DNA of 7,241 bases, from contig CAMDSN010000082.1 in the NCBI GenBank assembly GCA_945907225.1, positions 1-7,241 on the forward strand, written 5' to 3'. This DNA is from Flavobacterium psychrophilum (lineage in GTDB: Bacteria > Bacteroidota > Bacteroidia > Flavobacteriales > Flavobacteriaceae). The translations under genes and the position numbers were made by a program. How positions within the stretch are numbered: position 1 is the stretch's first letter; every line of letters begins with the position of its first letter. The notes beneath the pieces were generated by a model that saw only the letters and a list, made by a program, of their open reading frames with translations, ran no database searches and was not told where the DNA came from. Positions 1 to 6,795 of the stretch are shown one piece after another.

Positions 1-818
1 GCGATTTCTACAAAACAATCGAGTAATTCTCTCACACCAAAATTATTCAAAGCAGATCCAAAGAAGACGGGTTGAAGTTTGCCGGAAAGGTAGTCCTCAC
101 GGATGAATTTAGGATATACTTCAGCAATTAATTCTAGTTCTTCTCGAAGTTTAATAGCTGGTTTTTCTCCTATTATTTTTTCAAGTTCAGAACTGGCTAA
201 GTCAGAAATTGCAATTGTATCTTCAATATTTTTTCGGCTGTCTCCACTAAATAAATTGATATTTTGTTCCCAAATATTATAAATGCCCTGAAAATCATAT
301 CCCATTCCAATTGGGAAACTCAATGGAGTAACGGTCAAACCTAGTTTTTGCTCAACTTCATCCATTAAATCAAAAGCATCTTTACCTTCGCGGTCTAATT
401 TGTTTATGAATACGATTATTGGAATATGTCGCATTCTACAAACAGCGACTAATTTTTCTGTTTGTTCCTCAACTCCCTTTGCTACATCTATTACAACAAT
501 AACACTATCTACAGCAGTTAAAGTCCTAAACGTATCTTCAGCAAAATCTTTGTGGCCTGGAGTGTCAAGGATATTGATTTTTTTTTCTTGATAATTAAAG
601 GCTAAAACCGAAGTAGAAACCGAGATTCCCCTTTGTCTCTCAATTTCCATAAAATCGGAGGTGGCACCTTTCTTTATTTTATTATTCTTAACCGCTCCTG
701 CCTCCTGAATGGCACCTCCAAAAAGTAATAATTTCTCGGTAAGTGTCGTCTTTCCAGCATCGGGATGCGAAATGATTCCAAATGTCCGGCGGCGTTGTAT
801 TTCTTTTAAAAAACTCAT
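1..818 (-). CDS. prfC: Peptide chain release factor 3 (RF3), N-terminal part, cut by window edge
   Basis: RF3 is a cytoplasmic translational GTPase that recycles RF1/RF2 from the ribosome after termination. The minus strand gives 272 uninterrupted codons, about half of the E. coli protein (529 aa); the C-terminal domains lie outside the window. The start ATG is at 816-818, and the protein opens [20 protein letters not shown]. The GTPase motifs are in order: P-loop HPDAGKTT (residues 18-25), switch I region RGISVSTSV (63-71), DTPGH (85-89), NKLD (139-142) and the G5 motif GSA (254-256, within [11 protein letters not shown]). The AGAVK segment after the P-loop and the G5 context match RF3 rather than EF-G, LepA or TypA. 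There is no Shine-Dalgarno sequence, but A is at -3. It is transcribed divergently from the parvulin genes. No frameshift or missing residue was seen. EF-G-like paralogues are the only alternative and fit much less well. Confidence 0.96.
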   Translation of the reverse strand, partial: MSFLKEIQRRRTFGIISHPDAGKTTLTEKLLLFGGAIQEAGAVKNNKIKKGATSDFMEIERQRGISVSTSVLAFNYQEKKINILDTPGHKDFAEDTFRTLTAVDSVIVVIDVAKGVEEQTEKLVAVCRMRHIPIIVFINKLDREGKDAFDLMDEVEQKLGLTVTPLSFPIGMGYDFQGIYNIWEQNINLFSGDSRKNIEDTIAISDLASSELEKIIGEKPAIKLREELELIAEVYPKFIREDYLSGKLQPVFFGSALNNFGVRELLDCFVEI

Positions 819-838
819 GATTTTTGATAAATTGTCTA

Positions 839-846
839 CAAAAGTA
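839..846 (-). promoter_or_regulatory. Candidate -7 element for prfC
   Basis: Read on the minus strand this is TACTTTTG, an exact match to the Bacteroidota -7 consensus TAnnTTTG, placed 20 bp before the prfC start codon. A transcript would start a few bases later and have a very short leader. No TTG lies at the usual 17-23 bp upstream; the nearest is 27 bp away. The match could therefore be chance in AT-rich DNA. It sits between two blocks that reappear inverted on the other side of the region. Confidence 0.35.
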
Positions 847-933
847 CTATTAATTACGGATAATTTCTATTTGCAATTTATTTCTCTAATTCCCATTGTT
901 TTTGTGTGTTAATAAATTTTTGTTAATAGTACT
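843..933. repeat. Inner 11-bp inverted repeat in the divergent promoter region
   Basis: AGTACTATTAA at 843-853 is the exact reverse complement of TTAATAGTACT at 923-933, with 69 bp between the arms. The left arm overlaps the candidate prfC -7 element, and the right arm lies just before the -33 of the best plus-strand promoter. The right arm also contains the 10-bp palindrome ATAGTACTAT (926-935). The repeat is directly visible; a regulatory role is inference. Confidence 0.5.
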
Positions 934-941
934 ATGTATAG

Positions 942-971
942 TTGTATAATGTGATTGAATTGTTATTTTTG
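942..971 (+). promoter_or_regulatory. Candidate sigma-A type promoter for the parvulin operon
   Basis: TTG at 942-944 and TATTTTTG at 964-971 are separated by 19 bp, an exact match to the Bacteroidota pattern TTG-N17-23-TAnnTTTG. It points towards the parvulin genes and would give a leader of roughly 200 nt before the ATG at 1178. The DNA is AT-rich, so chance matches are possible; the nearer candidate at 1032-1062 is an alternative or second promoter. Confidence 0.45.
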
Positions 972-1031
972 CTGATTGTTAAGTTGTTTTCACAAATGAA
1001 ATTTAGACAATTTACAAAGCCATTTAAAGTT

Positions 1032-1062
1032 TTGTTCGCAGTTAATATTTTATGTTAATTTG
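1032..1062 (+). promoter_or_regulatory. Second candidate promoter for the parvulin operon
   Basis: TTG at 1032-1034 and TTAATTTG at 1055-1062 are separated by 20 bp. The -7 part differs from TAnnTTTG at one position. The predicted leader is about 110 nt, which is more usual than that of the upstream candidate. The two could be alternatives, or only one may be real. Confidence 0.3.
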
Positions 1063-1177
1063 AATTGTTATTTTGATACCAGTCATCTTAGAGTAAATGT
1101 TTTACTAGTTATTAAAATAAATACGCAAAATGGTTTTATTAGAAATAATTTTAATTAAGTACACAAATATTTTTAGT

Positions 1178-3142
1178 ATGAATTTGAAGCAGATTTTTTT
1201 AGGTTTTCTATTTTTAAGTGTTTCTGCGCTGTTTGCTCAAAATAACACTTCCGAGGTTTTGTTTACCATTAATAATAATGGGTATAACACCGATGAGTTT
1301 ACAAGGATTTATAAGAAGAATTTAGATCTTGTTAAAGATGATTCTCAGAAAGATTTAAAACAATACTTAGAGCTTTTTATTGGCTACAAATTAAAAGTAA
1401 ACAAAGCTTACAAAATGGGTTTGCAAAATGGACCTCAATACCAACAAGAATTAAAAAGTTATCGAAATCAATTAGCAAAAAATTATTTTAACGACACAAA
1501 AATAACTCAAGAACTTATAGAAGAGGCCTATAGCCGCCTCCAAAAGGAAATAAAAGCTTCTCATATTCTTGTATTAGTAGATGAAAATGCAGCGCCAGAG
1601 GACACTTTAAAAGCGTACAAAAAAATGGAGGGCCTATATAAGAAAGCGACTTCTGGAGCGGATTTCCAAAATCTAGCCGTTCAATTTTCTGAAGATCCTT
1701 CAGCTAAAGATAATAAAGGAGATTTGGGCTATTTTACAGCATTCAGAATGGTGTATCAATTTGAAAATGCAGCATACAACACCCCAAAAGGGAAAACATC
1801 AAAAATTTTCAGAACCCGATACGGCTACCATATCCTTAATGTAGAAGATGTAAGATCAAATCGTGGTGAAATTACAGTAGCACACATTATGATTTTAAAA
1901 TCAAAACCTGAGGAATCTGATAAAGATCCTGAAAAAACAATTTCCGAAATTTATCAAAAAATTCAACAAGGCGAAAAGTTTGAAGATTTAGCCAAGCAGT
2001 TTTCCGAGGACAAGTCTTCTGCACCTAAAGGTGGAGTCTTGAATAAGTTTGGGTCGGGCCAATTGAGTTCTGAAGAATTTGAAACCACTGCCTTTTCTCT
2101 TGAAAAAACAGACGATATTTCTAAACCTTTTAAATCTGATTTTGGTTGGCATATTATAAAATTAATTGCGAAACATCCTTTTAAATCTATGGATGAAATG
2201 AAAAGCGAGTTAGAAACTAAAATAGGAAAAGACGATAGATCAAAAAAAATAACGGCCTCTTTAAACGAAAAACTGAGAAAAAAATACACCTTCAAGACGG
2301 ATGCCAAGCAATACGCTTTGATAGCTAAATTGGTTACAAACGATTTTTATGAATCGAAATGGGCATTACCCATTAATGCAAAAATTTATAAAGCGCCCTT
2401 GCTAACTATAAATTCAAAAAATATTGAAGGAAGAACCTTTCTTGAATTCATCGAAAAACAACAAAAATCGGGGATCAAAACAAAGCCATTGGCTAAACTC
2501 GTAGAGGCATTATACAATATATTTATAGACGAACAGCTTACCGCTTATTATGATGAAAATTTGGAAATTGAATTTTCAGATTTTGCTCATGTAATGGAGG
2601 AATATAGAGATGGCTTACTGCTTTTTGACTTAATGGAAAAAGAAATTTGGGAACGTGCAAAAACGGATACAATTGGCCTGAATAAATTTTACGACGAACA
2701 CAAAATGGAGCATATGTGGAAGAATAGAGTAGAAGTTACTATTGTATCATCAACCAAAGAAGATGTAATTAAAAAAGCACTTTCGATGCTCAAAAAAAAT
2801 ACAAAGCCTCAAGCCATTAAAGACAAATTAAACAGTAATAACGTTATCAATGTGATGACTAATAATGGTGTTTTTGAGGAGGGCAGTGACGCCTTACCCA
2901 AATCAATGCCCTATACAACAGGGATTTCAAAAATATTTAAAGAAGGCGAGTATTATTTTGTTACAAAAGTTGACAAAATAATTCCTGCCATTGAGAAAAC
3001 AATTGAGGAATGCAAGGGGAAATTAGTAAATGATTACCAGCAATATTTAGAGCAAAATTGGGTGTCCGATTTAAAAAGTGAGTTTACTATAAAAATTAAT
3101 CAAGAGGTTTTTGATATAGTAAAAAAACAACTTAATCCATAA
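1178..3142 (+). CDS. Periplasmic multi-domain parvulin-type peptidyl-prolyl isomerase (SurA/PpiC family)
   Basis: This is probably a secreted folding factor for outer-membrane proteins, catalysing cis-trans isomerisation of prolyl bonds. It has 654 aa. The start at 1178 is chosen because it gives a clean signal peptide (MNLKQIF, hydrophobic core, cleavage near SALFAQ); an in-frame ATG at 1130 would add 16 residues that spoil it. Domains: SurA-N-like helical region about 22-123; parvulin 1 about 124-225 with the paired histidines H129 (ASHIL) and H218 (GYHIL) and the FSEDPSAK loop; parvulin 2 about 231-330 with H236 (VAHIM) and H325 (GWHII) and the loop FSEDKSS. A third parvulin-shaped segment (about 517-600, RVEVTIVSS to YYFVTKVD) has no histidines. 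The tail NDYQQYLEQNW is typical of SurA-like proteins. It is first in a three-gene cluster; the next ATG follows its stop after 1 bp. Family assignment is firm, exact clients are inferred. Confidence 0.92.
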   Translation: MNLKQIFLGFLFLSVSALFAQNNTSEVLFTINNNGYNTDEFTRIYKKNLDLVKDDSQKDLKQYLELFIGYKLKVNKAYKMGLQNGPQYQQELKSYRNQLAKNYFNDTKITQELIEEAYSRLQKEIKASHILVLVDENAAPEDTLKAYKKMEGLYKKATSGADFQNLAVQFSEDPSAKDNKGDLGYFTAFRMVYQFENAAYNTPKGKTSKIFRTRYGYHILNVEDVRSNRGEITVAHIMILKSKPEESDKDPEKTISEIYQKIQQGEKFEDLAKQFSEDKSSAPKGGVLNKFGSGQLSSEEFETTAFSLEKTDDISKPFKSDFGWHIIKLIAKHPFKSMDEMKSELETKIGKDDRSKKITASLNEKLRKKYTFKTDAKQYALIAKLVTNDFYESKWALPINAKIYKAPLLTINSKNIEGRTFLEFIEKQQKSGIKTKPLAKLVEALYNIFIDEQLTAYYDENLEIEFSDFAHVMEEYRDGLLLFDLMEKEIWERAKTDTIGLNKFYDEHKMEHMWKNRVEVTIVSSTKEDVIKKALSMLKKNTKPQAIKDKLNSNNVINVMTNNGVFEEGSDALPKSMPYTTGISKIFKEGEYYFVTKVDKIIPAIEKTIEECKGKLVNDYQQYLEQNWVSDLKSEFTIKINQEVFDIVKKQLNP

Positions 3143-3143
3143 A

Positions 3144-3992
3144 ATGTTAAAAAATAGTTTTTTACTAGTTTTCTTATCACTTTGTTCTTGTGGCTATTTT
3201 AAACCAGAGCAAGAATTAGAGTCGGTAGCAAGAGTGGGTAAAAACTTTTTATATAAAAGTGATATAGCCTCTTTAGTCCCTGGTGGTACTTCAAAAGAAG
3301 ACAGTTTACTTTTGGTAAGAGATTATATCGATCGATGGGCCACACAAGAACTATTAATAGATGCTGCGCAGCGAAATTTGAATGAAACTAAAAAGGCCGA
3401 ATATACTACTTTGATAAAACAATATGAAATTGATTTATATACCAAAGCTTATATTGAAGAGGTAGTAAAAAAGACTGTTGACACTACCTTTACATCAGAA
3501 GAATTAAAGGCCTATTATAACGTAAATAAAGAGAATTTTAGAACCAATGAATCCTTAGTTAGATTGCGATTTATAAATATTGCAAAAAACACCCCCCGTT
3601 TAGAGACTATTAAAAGTAAGTTTTTTAATTATTCATCAAAAGATAAAAGTTTTTGGGAAAACTTTAAGTTAGAATGCAAAAGCTATGCGATAGATGATGC
3701 AATGTGGATAGGAGTGAATCAAGTATATGCTAAACTTCCCTTCATTACTCCTGAGAATAAAGATGATTTTTTAGTGGCAGGGAAGAAAATAGAAAAAAGT
3801 GAAAAGAATGATGTTTATTTAATTAAAATTACAAGTGTTATTGATAAAAATCAAATTACCCCATTTGATTATTGTAAGCCAATACTAAAAGAGGTTCTTT
3901 TAAACAAAAGGAAATTAGATTTGATAAAAAAATTTGAAAAAGACATCACTAATGATGCGATAAAAAACAATAATTATGAAATATATAAATAG
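3144..3992 (+). CDS. Lipoprotein with SurA/parvulin-like fold but no catalytic histidines
   Basis: This is a 282-aa putative lipoprotein in the inner or outer membrane, facing the periplasm. The N-terminus MLKNSFLLVFLSLCSCGYF has a hydrophobic stretch and a lipobox-like LCSC, with C16 the probable lipidated residue. A SurA-N-like helical region follows (about 30-130, including EELKAYYNVNKENF). Residues about 136-230 have the outline of a parvulin domain: an opening strand VRLRFINIAK where active members have a strand ending in xHIL, and a closing strand VYLIKITSV where they have GxHIIKV. Both histidines are absent, so isomerase activity is not expected; a binding or chaperone role is inferred. 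The C-terminal helix is lysine-rich. It starts 1 bp after the previous stop and its last 17 bp overlap the next gene, which points to co-transcription and translational coupling. Without its neighbours it would be called hypothetical. Confidence 0.82.
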   Translation: MLKNSFLLVFLSLCSCGYFKPEQELESVARVGKNFLYKSDIASLVPGGTSKEDSLLLVRDYIDRWATQELLIDAAQRNLNETKKAEYTTLIKQYEIDLYTKAYIEEVVKKTVDTTFTSEELKAYYNVNKENFRTNESLVRLRFINIAKNTPRLETIKSKFFNYSSKDKSFWENFKLECKSYAIDDAMWIGVNQVYAKLPFITPENKDDFLVAGKKIEKSEKNDVYLIKITSVIDKNQITPFDYCKPILKEVLLNKRKLDLIKKFEKDITNDAIKNNNYEIYK

Positions 3993-5385
3993 CAAAGTCA
4001 CCATTTTGGTTGTCACTATTATTTGTGCAATGGGATTTGCAAATGCCCAAGAAATTATTAAGGACACGCTTAAGAAAAAGTCCGAATTAACTTCTTTTAA
4101 AAGGAAAAAAGTTGACGGAGTAATTGCAACTGTTGGGGATTATATTATTTTGGATTCAGATATAGATAAGTCCTATTTGGAATTGTCAAGTCAAGGAAAC
4201 TCTATTAAAGATATTACGCGCTGTCAAATGTTGGGTAAATTGTTGGAAGATAAATTATATGCGCATCAAGCAATTCAGGATAGTATTATTGTTAGAGATG
4301 AAGAAATAAAAGAAAAATTGAACGAACAAGTAAGTTATATGGTCGAGCAATTGGGGTCAATGGAAAAAGTAGTTCAGTATTTCAAAAAAAGCAATGAGGA
4401 TGAATTCAGAACAGAATTATTTGACATCATTAAAATGAACAAGCTTGGAGGAGAAATGCAAAAGAAAATAGTTGATGCTGTTGAAATAACCCCCGAAGAG
4501 ACGCGCAATTTTTTCAAAGCTATCCCAACACCCGATTTACCTATTTTTGGTGCGGAAATGGAAGTGGCTCAAATTGTTATTAATCCAGTTATTACTCCCG
4601 AAGAGAAACAAAGGGTAATTACTAGGTTAAAAGAAATAAAATCCGAAGTTTTGGCTGGAGCGAGCTTCAAGACTAGGGCCGTTATTTATTCTGACGACAG
4701 GGGTTCGGCATCATCGGGCGGCTTTTATAAAATTAATCGTAAAACACAATTTGTCAAAGAATTTAAGGACGTTGCCTTTTCATTGCAACAGGGTGAAATT
4801 TCAGAGCCATTTGAAACCGAGTATGGATATCATATTATTATGGTAGAAAAAATTATTGGACAAGAAGTTGAATTACGACATATTTTAATTATGCCAAAGG
4901 TTTCCGATCAAGCATTAAAAGAGGCAAAAGAAAAAATAGTGCTTATCAAGAGAAGAATCGAGAATGGTGAAATCTCATTTTCTGATGCAGCGAGAACCTT
5001 ATCTGATGAAAAAGAAACGCGAGCAAACGGGGGTGTTTTGATAAATCCTAGGACGCAGGATACGCATTTCGAATTAACTAAAATGGATCCAAGTTTATAT
5101 AGCGAAGTTTCTAATTTAAAAGACAAAGCAATTACAACACCCATTTTAGACGATGATCAAAAAACGGGTAAAAAATATAAGATCATTACCGTAACGGACA
5201 GAATTGATCAACACACAGCCGATTATGCTCGGGATTATGTAAAAATTAAAGACCTGGCTTTAAAAGAAAAACAAATTAAGGCCATAGCCAAATGGTCAGA
5301 TGAAAAAATAAAAGAAACCTATGTCAAAATTAATGGCGAGTACAAAGCCTGTGTTTTTACAAATGATTGGTTAAAAAACAAATAA
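3976..5385 (+). CDS. surA: SurA-like periplasmic chaperone / peptidyl-prolyl isomerase
   Basis: This is a 469-aa exported protein with the layout of E. coli SurA (428 aa): signal peptide, N-terminal chaperone domain, two parvulin domains and a C-terminal helix. The signal peptide ends FANA before Q25 (AxA-type cleavage). The N domain runs about 40-180 and includes VDGVIATVGDYIILDSDID, a SurA hallmark. Parvulin 1 (about 194-292) has Q199 (VAQIVI) where the first catalytic histidine is expected but keeps H286 (GYHIIM). Parvulin 2 (about 297-398) keeps H302 (RHILIM) but ends KYKIITVTD, without the second histidine. Isomerase activity may therefore be weak or lost, with chaperoning of outer-membrane proteins as the main role (inferred). 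The start lies inside the previous gene, overlapping it by 17 bp. Homology to SurA is clear; the symbol denotes architecture, not proven orthology. Confidence 0.9.
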   Translation: MKYINSKVTILVVTIICAMGFANAQEIIKDTLKKKSELTSFKRKKVDGVIATVGDYIILDSDIDKSYLELSSQGNSIKDITRCQMLGKLLEDKLYAHQAIQDSIIVRDEEIKEKLNEQVSYMVEQLGSMEKVVQYFKKSNEDEFRTELFDIIKMNKLGGEMQKKIVDAVEITPEETRNFFKAIPTPDLPIFGAEMEVAQIVINPVITPEEKQRVITRLKEIKSEVLAGASFKTRAVIYSDDRGSASSGGFYKINRKTQFVKEFKDVAFSLQQGEISEPFETEYGYHIIMVEKIIGQEVELRHILIMPKVSDQALKEAKEKIVLIKRRIENGEISFSDAARTLSDEKETRANGGVLINPRTQDTHFELTKMDPSLYSEVSNLKDKAITTPILDDDQKTGKKYKIITVTDRIDQHTADYARDYVKIKDLALKEKQIKAIAKWSDEKIKETYVKINGEYKACVFTNDWLKNK

Positions 5386-5433
5386 TAATTACTTAAGTCG
5401 AAACGAAATTTATTTCATTAATCCTAAATAACA

Positions 5434-6387
5434 ATGTCAGACGTAGCTGCAATTCATAATTTAGTTCAAAAGAGAGAAGTACTTAAAAACGAAATAGCGA
5501 AAATAATTGTTGGTCAAGAATCAGTTATTGATCAAATTTTACTTAGTATTTTTTCTGGCGGTCATGCACTGCTGGTTGGTGTTCCCGGATTGGCAAAAAC
5601 ATTAATGGTAAACACCATTTCTGAAGCTTTAGGTTTAGATTTTAAAAGAATTCAGTTTACGCCCGATTTGATGCCCTCGGATATTTTAGGAAGTGAGATT
5701 TTAGACGAAAGTCGAAACTTTAAATTTATTAAAGGTCCTATATTTGCCAATATTATCTTGGCGGATGAAATTAATAGAACACCACCAAAAACCCAAGCAG
5801 CTCTGTTAGAAGCCATGCAGGAACGTTCGGTTACAATAGCCGGACAGAACTATAAATTAGATTTGCCGTATTTTGTTTTGGCAACCCAAAATCCAATTGA
5901 GCAAGAAGGAACCTATCCGCTACCAGAAGCGCAGTTAGACCGTTTTATGTTTGCTATTAAATTAGATTATCCTTCGTTTTCAGAAGAAGTAAATGTTGTA
6001 AAGAATACTACATCAGACTATAAGCCAGTTATAAATCCACTTTTCACTGCTCAGGAGATTATTGATTTTCAACAATTAATAAGAAGAATTCCCGTTGCAG
6101 ATAATGTGATTGAATATGCAGTAACTTTGGTTGGGAAAACAAGACCAAATTCTCCTTTTGCCTCTGATTTTGTCAATAACTATTTAGATTGGGGTGCTGG
6201 ACCAAGAGCATCACAAAATTTAATTTTAGCTGCTAAAGCTAATGCTGCTTTCAACGGAAAATTTTCTCCGGATATTGAAGATGTAAAAGCAGTAGCTGCC
6301 GGAATTCTGCGTCACAGAATTATAAAAAACTACAAAGCCGACGCCGAAGGAATTACCGAGGAAATGATAATAGATAAGTTGCTGTAA
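5434..6387 (+). CDS. MoxR-family AAA+ ATPase
   Basis: This is a cytoplasmic ATPase of the MoxR family, chaperone-like machines that help assemble or activate protein complexes, often with von Willebrand A domain partners. It has 317 aa, a normal length. Visible motifs: Walker A GVPGLAKT (49-56); Walker B IILADE (107-112) followed by INRTPPKTQAALLEAMQE, a MoxR signature; sensor 1 around LATQNPIEQEGTYPLPEAQL with the arginine finger in DRF (R170); sensor 2 in GPRASQNL (R258). All key residues are present. The start at 5434 has A at -3 and follows the SurA-like gene by 48 bp, with no terminator seen between, so co-transcription is likely. The usual downstream DUF58 and Bat genes are absent from the next 435 bp and may be elsewhere in the genome. 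The substrate complex cannot be named from this window. Confidence 0.95.
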   Translation: MSDVAAIHNLVQKREVLKNEIAKIIVGQESVIDQILLSIFSGGHALLVGVPGLAKTLMVNTISEALGLDFKRIQFTPDLMPSDILGSEILDESRNFKFIKGPIFANIILADEINRTPPKTQAALLEAMQERSVTIAGQNYKLDLPYFVLATQNPIEQEGTYPLPEAQLDRFMFAIKLDYPSFSEEVNVVKNTTSDYKPVINPLFTAQEIIDFQQLIRRIPVADNVIEYAVTLVGKTRPNSPFASDFVNNYLDWGAGPRASQNLILAAKANAAFNGKFSPDIEDVKAVAAGILRHRIIKNYKADAEGITEEMIIDKLL

Positions 6388-6459
6388 CGGCTGTCTGTTT
6401 TTGTGATCTTTTTCGAATAATAACCTTATTTGAGAAAGCATCTTTTCATTTAAGTAGGT

Positions 6460-6657
6460 ATGTTTAGTCTTGGGTTAGTACTTTGTTTTTTGGGACTTAG
6501 TACTTCAATTTCATTATTTTATAAATTTCTATTTTTTTTAATCCCATTTCTATATTTCGATAAATAGTATAGTGCATTTAATTTAAGGCTCTTTCCTTTC
6601 GATCTAATTATGGGACTTATTGCATTTATTTTAGGACAAAAAAAGCAGGTGTTTTAG
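6460..6657 (+). pseudogene. Possible remnant of a small membrane-protein gene (speculative)
   Basis: From the ATG at 6460 the frame runs 35 codons, MFSLGLVLCFLGLSTSISLF and onward, to a TAG at 6565-6567. It then stays open in the same frame for 29 more codons, ending MGLIAFILGQKKQVF and a TAG at 6655-6657. Two hydrophobic segments followed by a lysine-containing tail resemble small two-helix membrane proteins, and one nonsense codon would explain the break. Against this, T-rich DNA yields Leu/Phe/Ile-rich translations by chance, there is an in-frame stop just upstream (6451-6453), and no family could be named. A short intact 35-aa peptide is the other reading. Confidence 0.18.
6475..6505 (+). 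repeat. 9-bp direct repeat TTAGTACTT at 22-bp spacing
   Basis: TTAGTACTT occurs at 6475-6483 and again at 6497-6505, each copy preceded closely by TGGG. The 22-bp offset is about two turns of the DNA helix, so both copies face the same side. The core AGTACT also occurs in both arms of the inner inverted repeat before the parvulin genes. It could be a protein-binding site or simply a chance repeat. Confidence 0.4.
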
Positions 6658-6787
6658 TAATTATTTAAAATTCTTATTAATAAATGACTTTTTAACTAAA
6701 AAAAATCAATTAAAATGCTGATTTGATAATAATTGTATTTTGAATCTGGGGATTTATTATTATTTTTTCAATTATGATTAATTTCAT

Positions 6788-6795
6788 TAAATTTG
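6788..6795 (+). promoter_or_regulatory. Candidate -7 element for aconitase
   Basis: TAAATTTG matches the Bacteroidota -7 consensus TAnnTTTG exactly and lies 27 bp before the ATG at 6823, giving a short leader. No TTG is found 17-23 bp upstream, where the sequence is a T-run, so support rests on the -7 element and its position alone. Confidence 0.35.

Larger units (their letters stand above)
828..1014. repeat. Outer 11-bp inverted repeat enclosing the inner pair
   Basis: TAAATTGTCTA at 828-838 is the exact reverse complement of TAGACAATTTA at 1004-1014. With one or two single-base gaps the match continues into the prfC start region on the left (about 816-827) and to about 1021 on the right. 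It encloses the inner pair, so both arms carry the same two blocks in the same order. The blocks are 4 bp apart on the left and 70 bp apart on the right. Confidence 0.5.
819..1177. other. Divergent intergenic region between prfC and the parvulin operon
   Basis: This is 359 bp of very AT-rich DNA between two divergent starts. I see no convincing gene here. It carries promoter-like elements for both directions and two nested inverted repeat pairs, listed separately. An ATG at 1130 is in frame with the first parvulin gene and could extend it by 16 residues, but the start at 1178 is preferred. No hairpin followed by a T-run and no RNA gene pattern was recognised. The best plus-strand promoter match predicts a leader of about 200 nt, longer than needed; a closer candidate would shorten it to about 110 nt. 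Confidence 0.8.

Noticed and set aside
400..912. Two plus-strand open frames (400-591 and 709-912) over the left part of the window
   Set aside because: They lie opposite, or mostly opposite, prfC, whose minus-strand frame has all GTPase motifs. Their translations show no recognisable domain and fit shadow frames.
1963..2307. Minus-strand 114-codon frame inside the first parvulin gene
   Set aside because: It is antisense to the second parvulin domain and its composition reflects the reverse complement of Lys/Glu-rich codons; no sign of an independent gene.
4908..5144. Minus-strand 78-codon frame inside the SurA-like gene
   Set aside because: It is a shadow of a well-supported domain on the other strand.
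5391..5420. Palindrome ACTTAAGT and the short inverted GAAAT/ATTTC between the SurA-like and MoxR genes, considered as terminator or operator
   Set aside because: The stems are short and AT-only, with a loop too small for a stable hairpin and no T-run, so they give no support for a transcription break.
6226..6441. Minus-strand 71-codon frame over the MoxR gene end
   Set aside because: Most of it is antisense to conserved MoxR C-terminal sequence; no domain and no promoter seen.
6497..6577. Minus-strand 26-codon frame in the MoxR-aconitase gap, rich in Ile, Lys and Tyr
   Set aside because: Very short, AT-driven composition, and no start context or promoter to support it.
6688..6702. TTTTTA/TAAAAA inverted sequence in the gap, considered as a terminator
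   Set aside because: The stem is entirely A/T with a loop of about two bases; such sequences are expected by chance in this AT-rich DNA.
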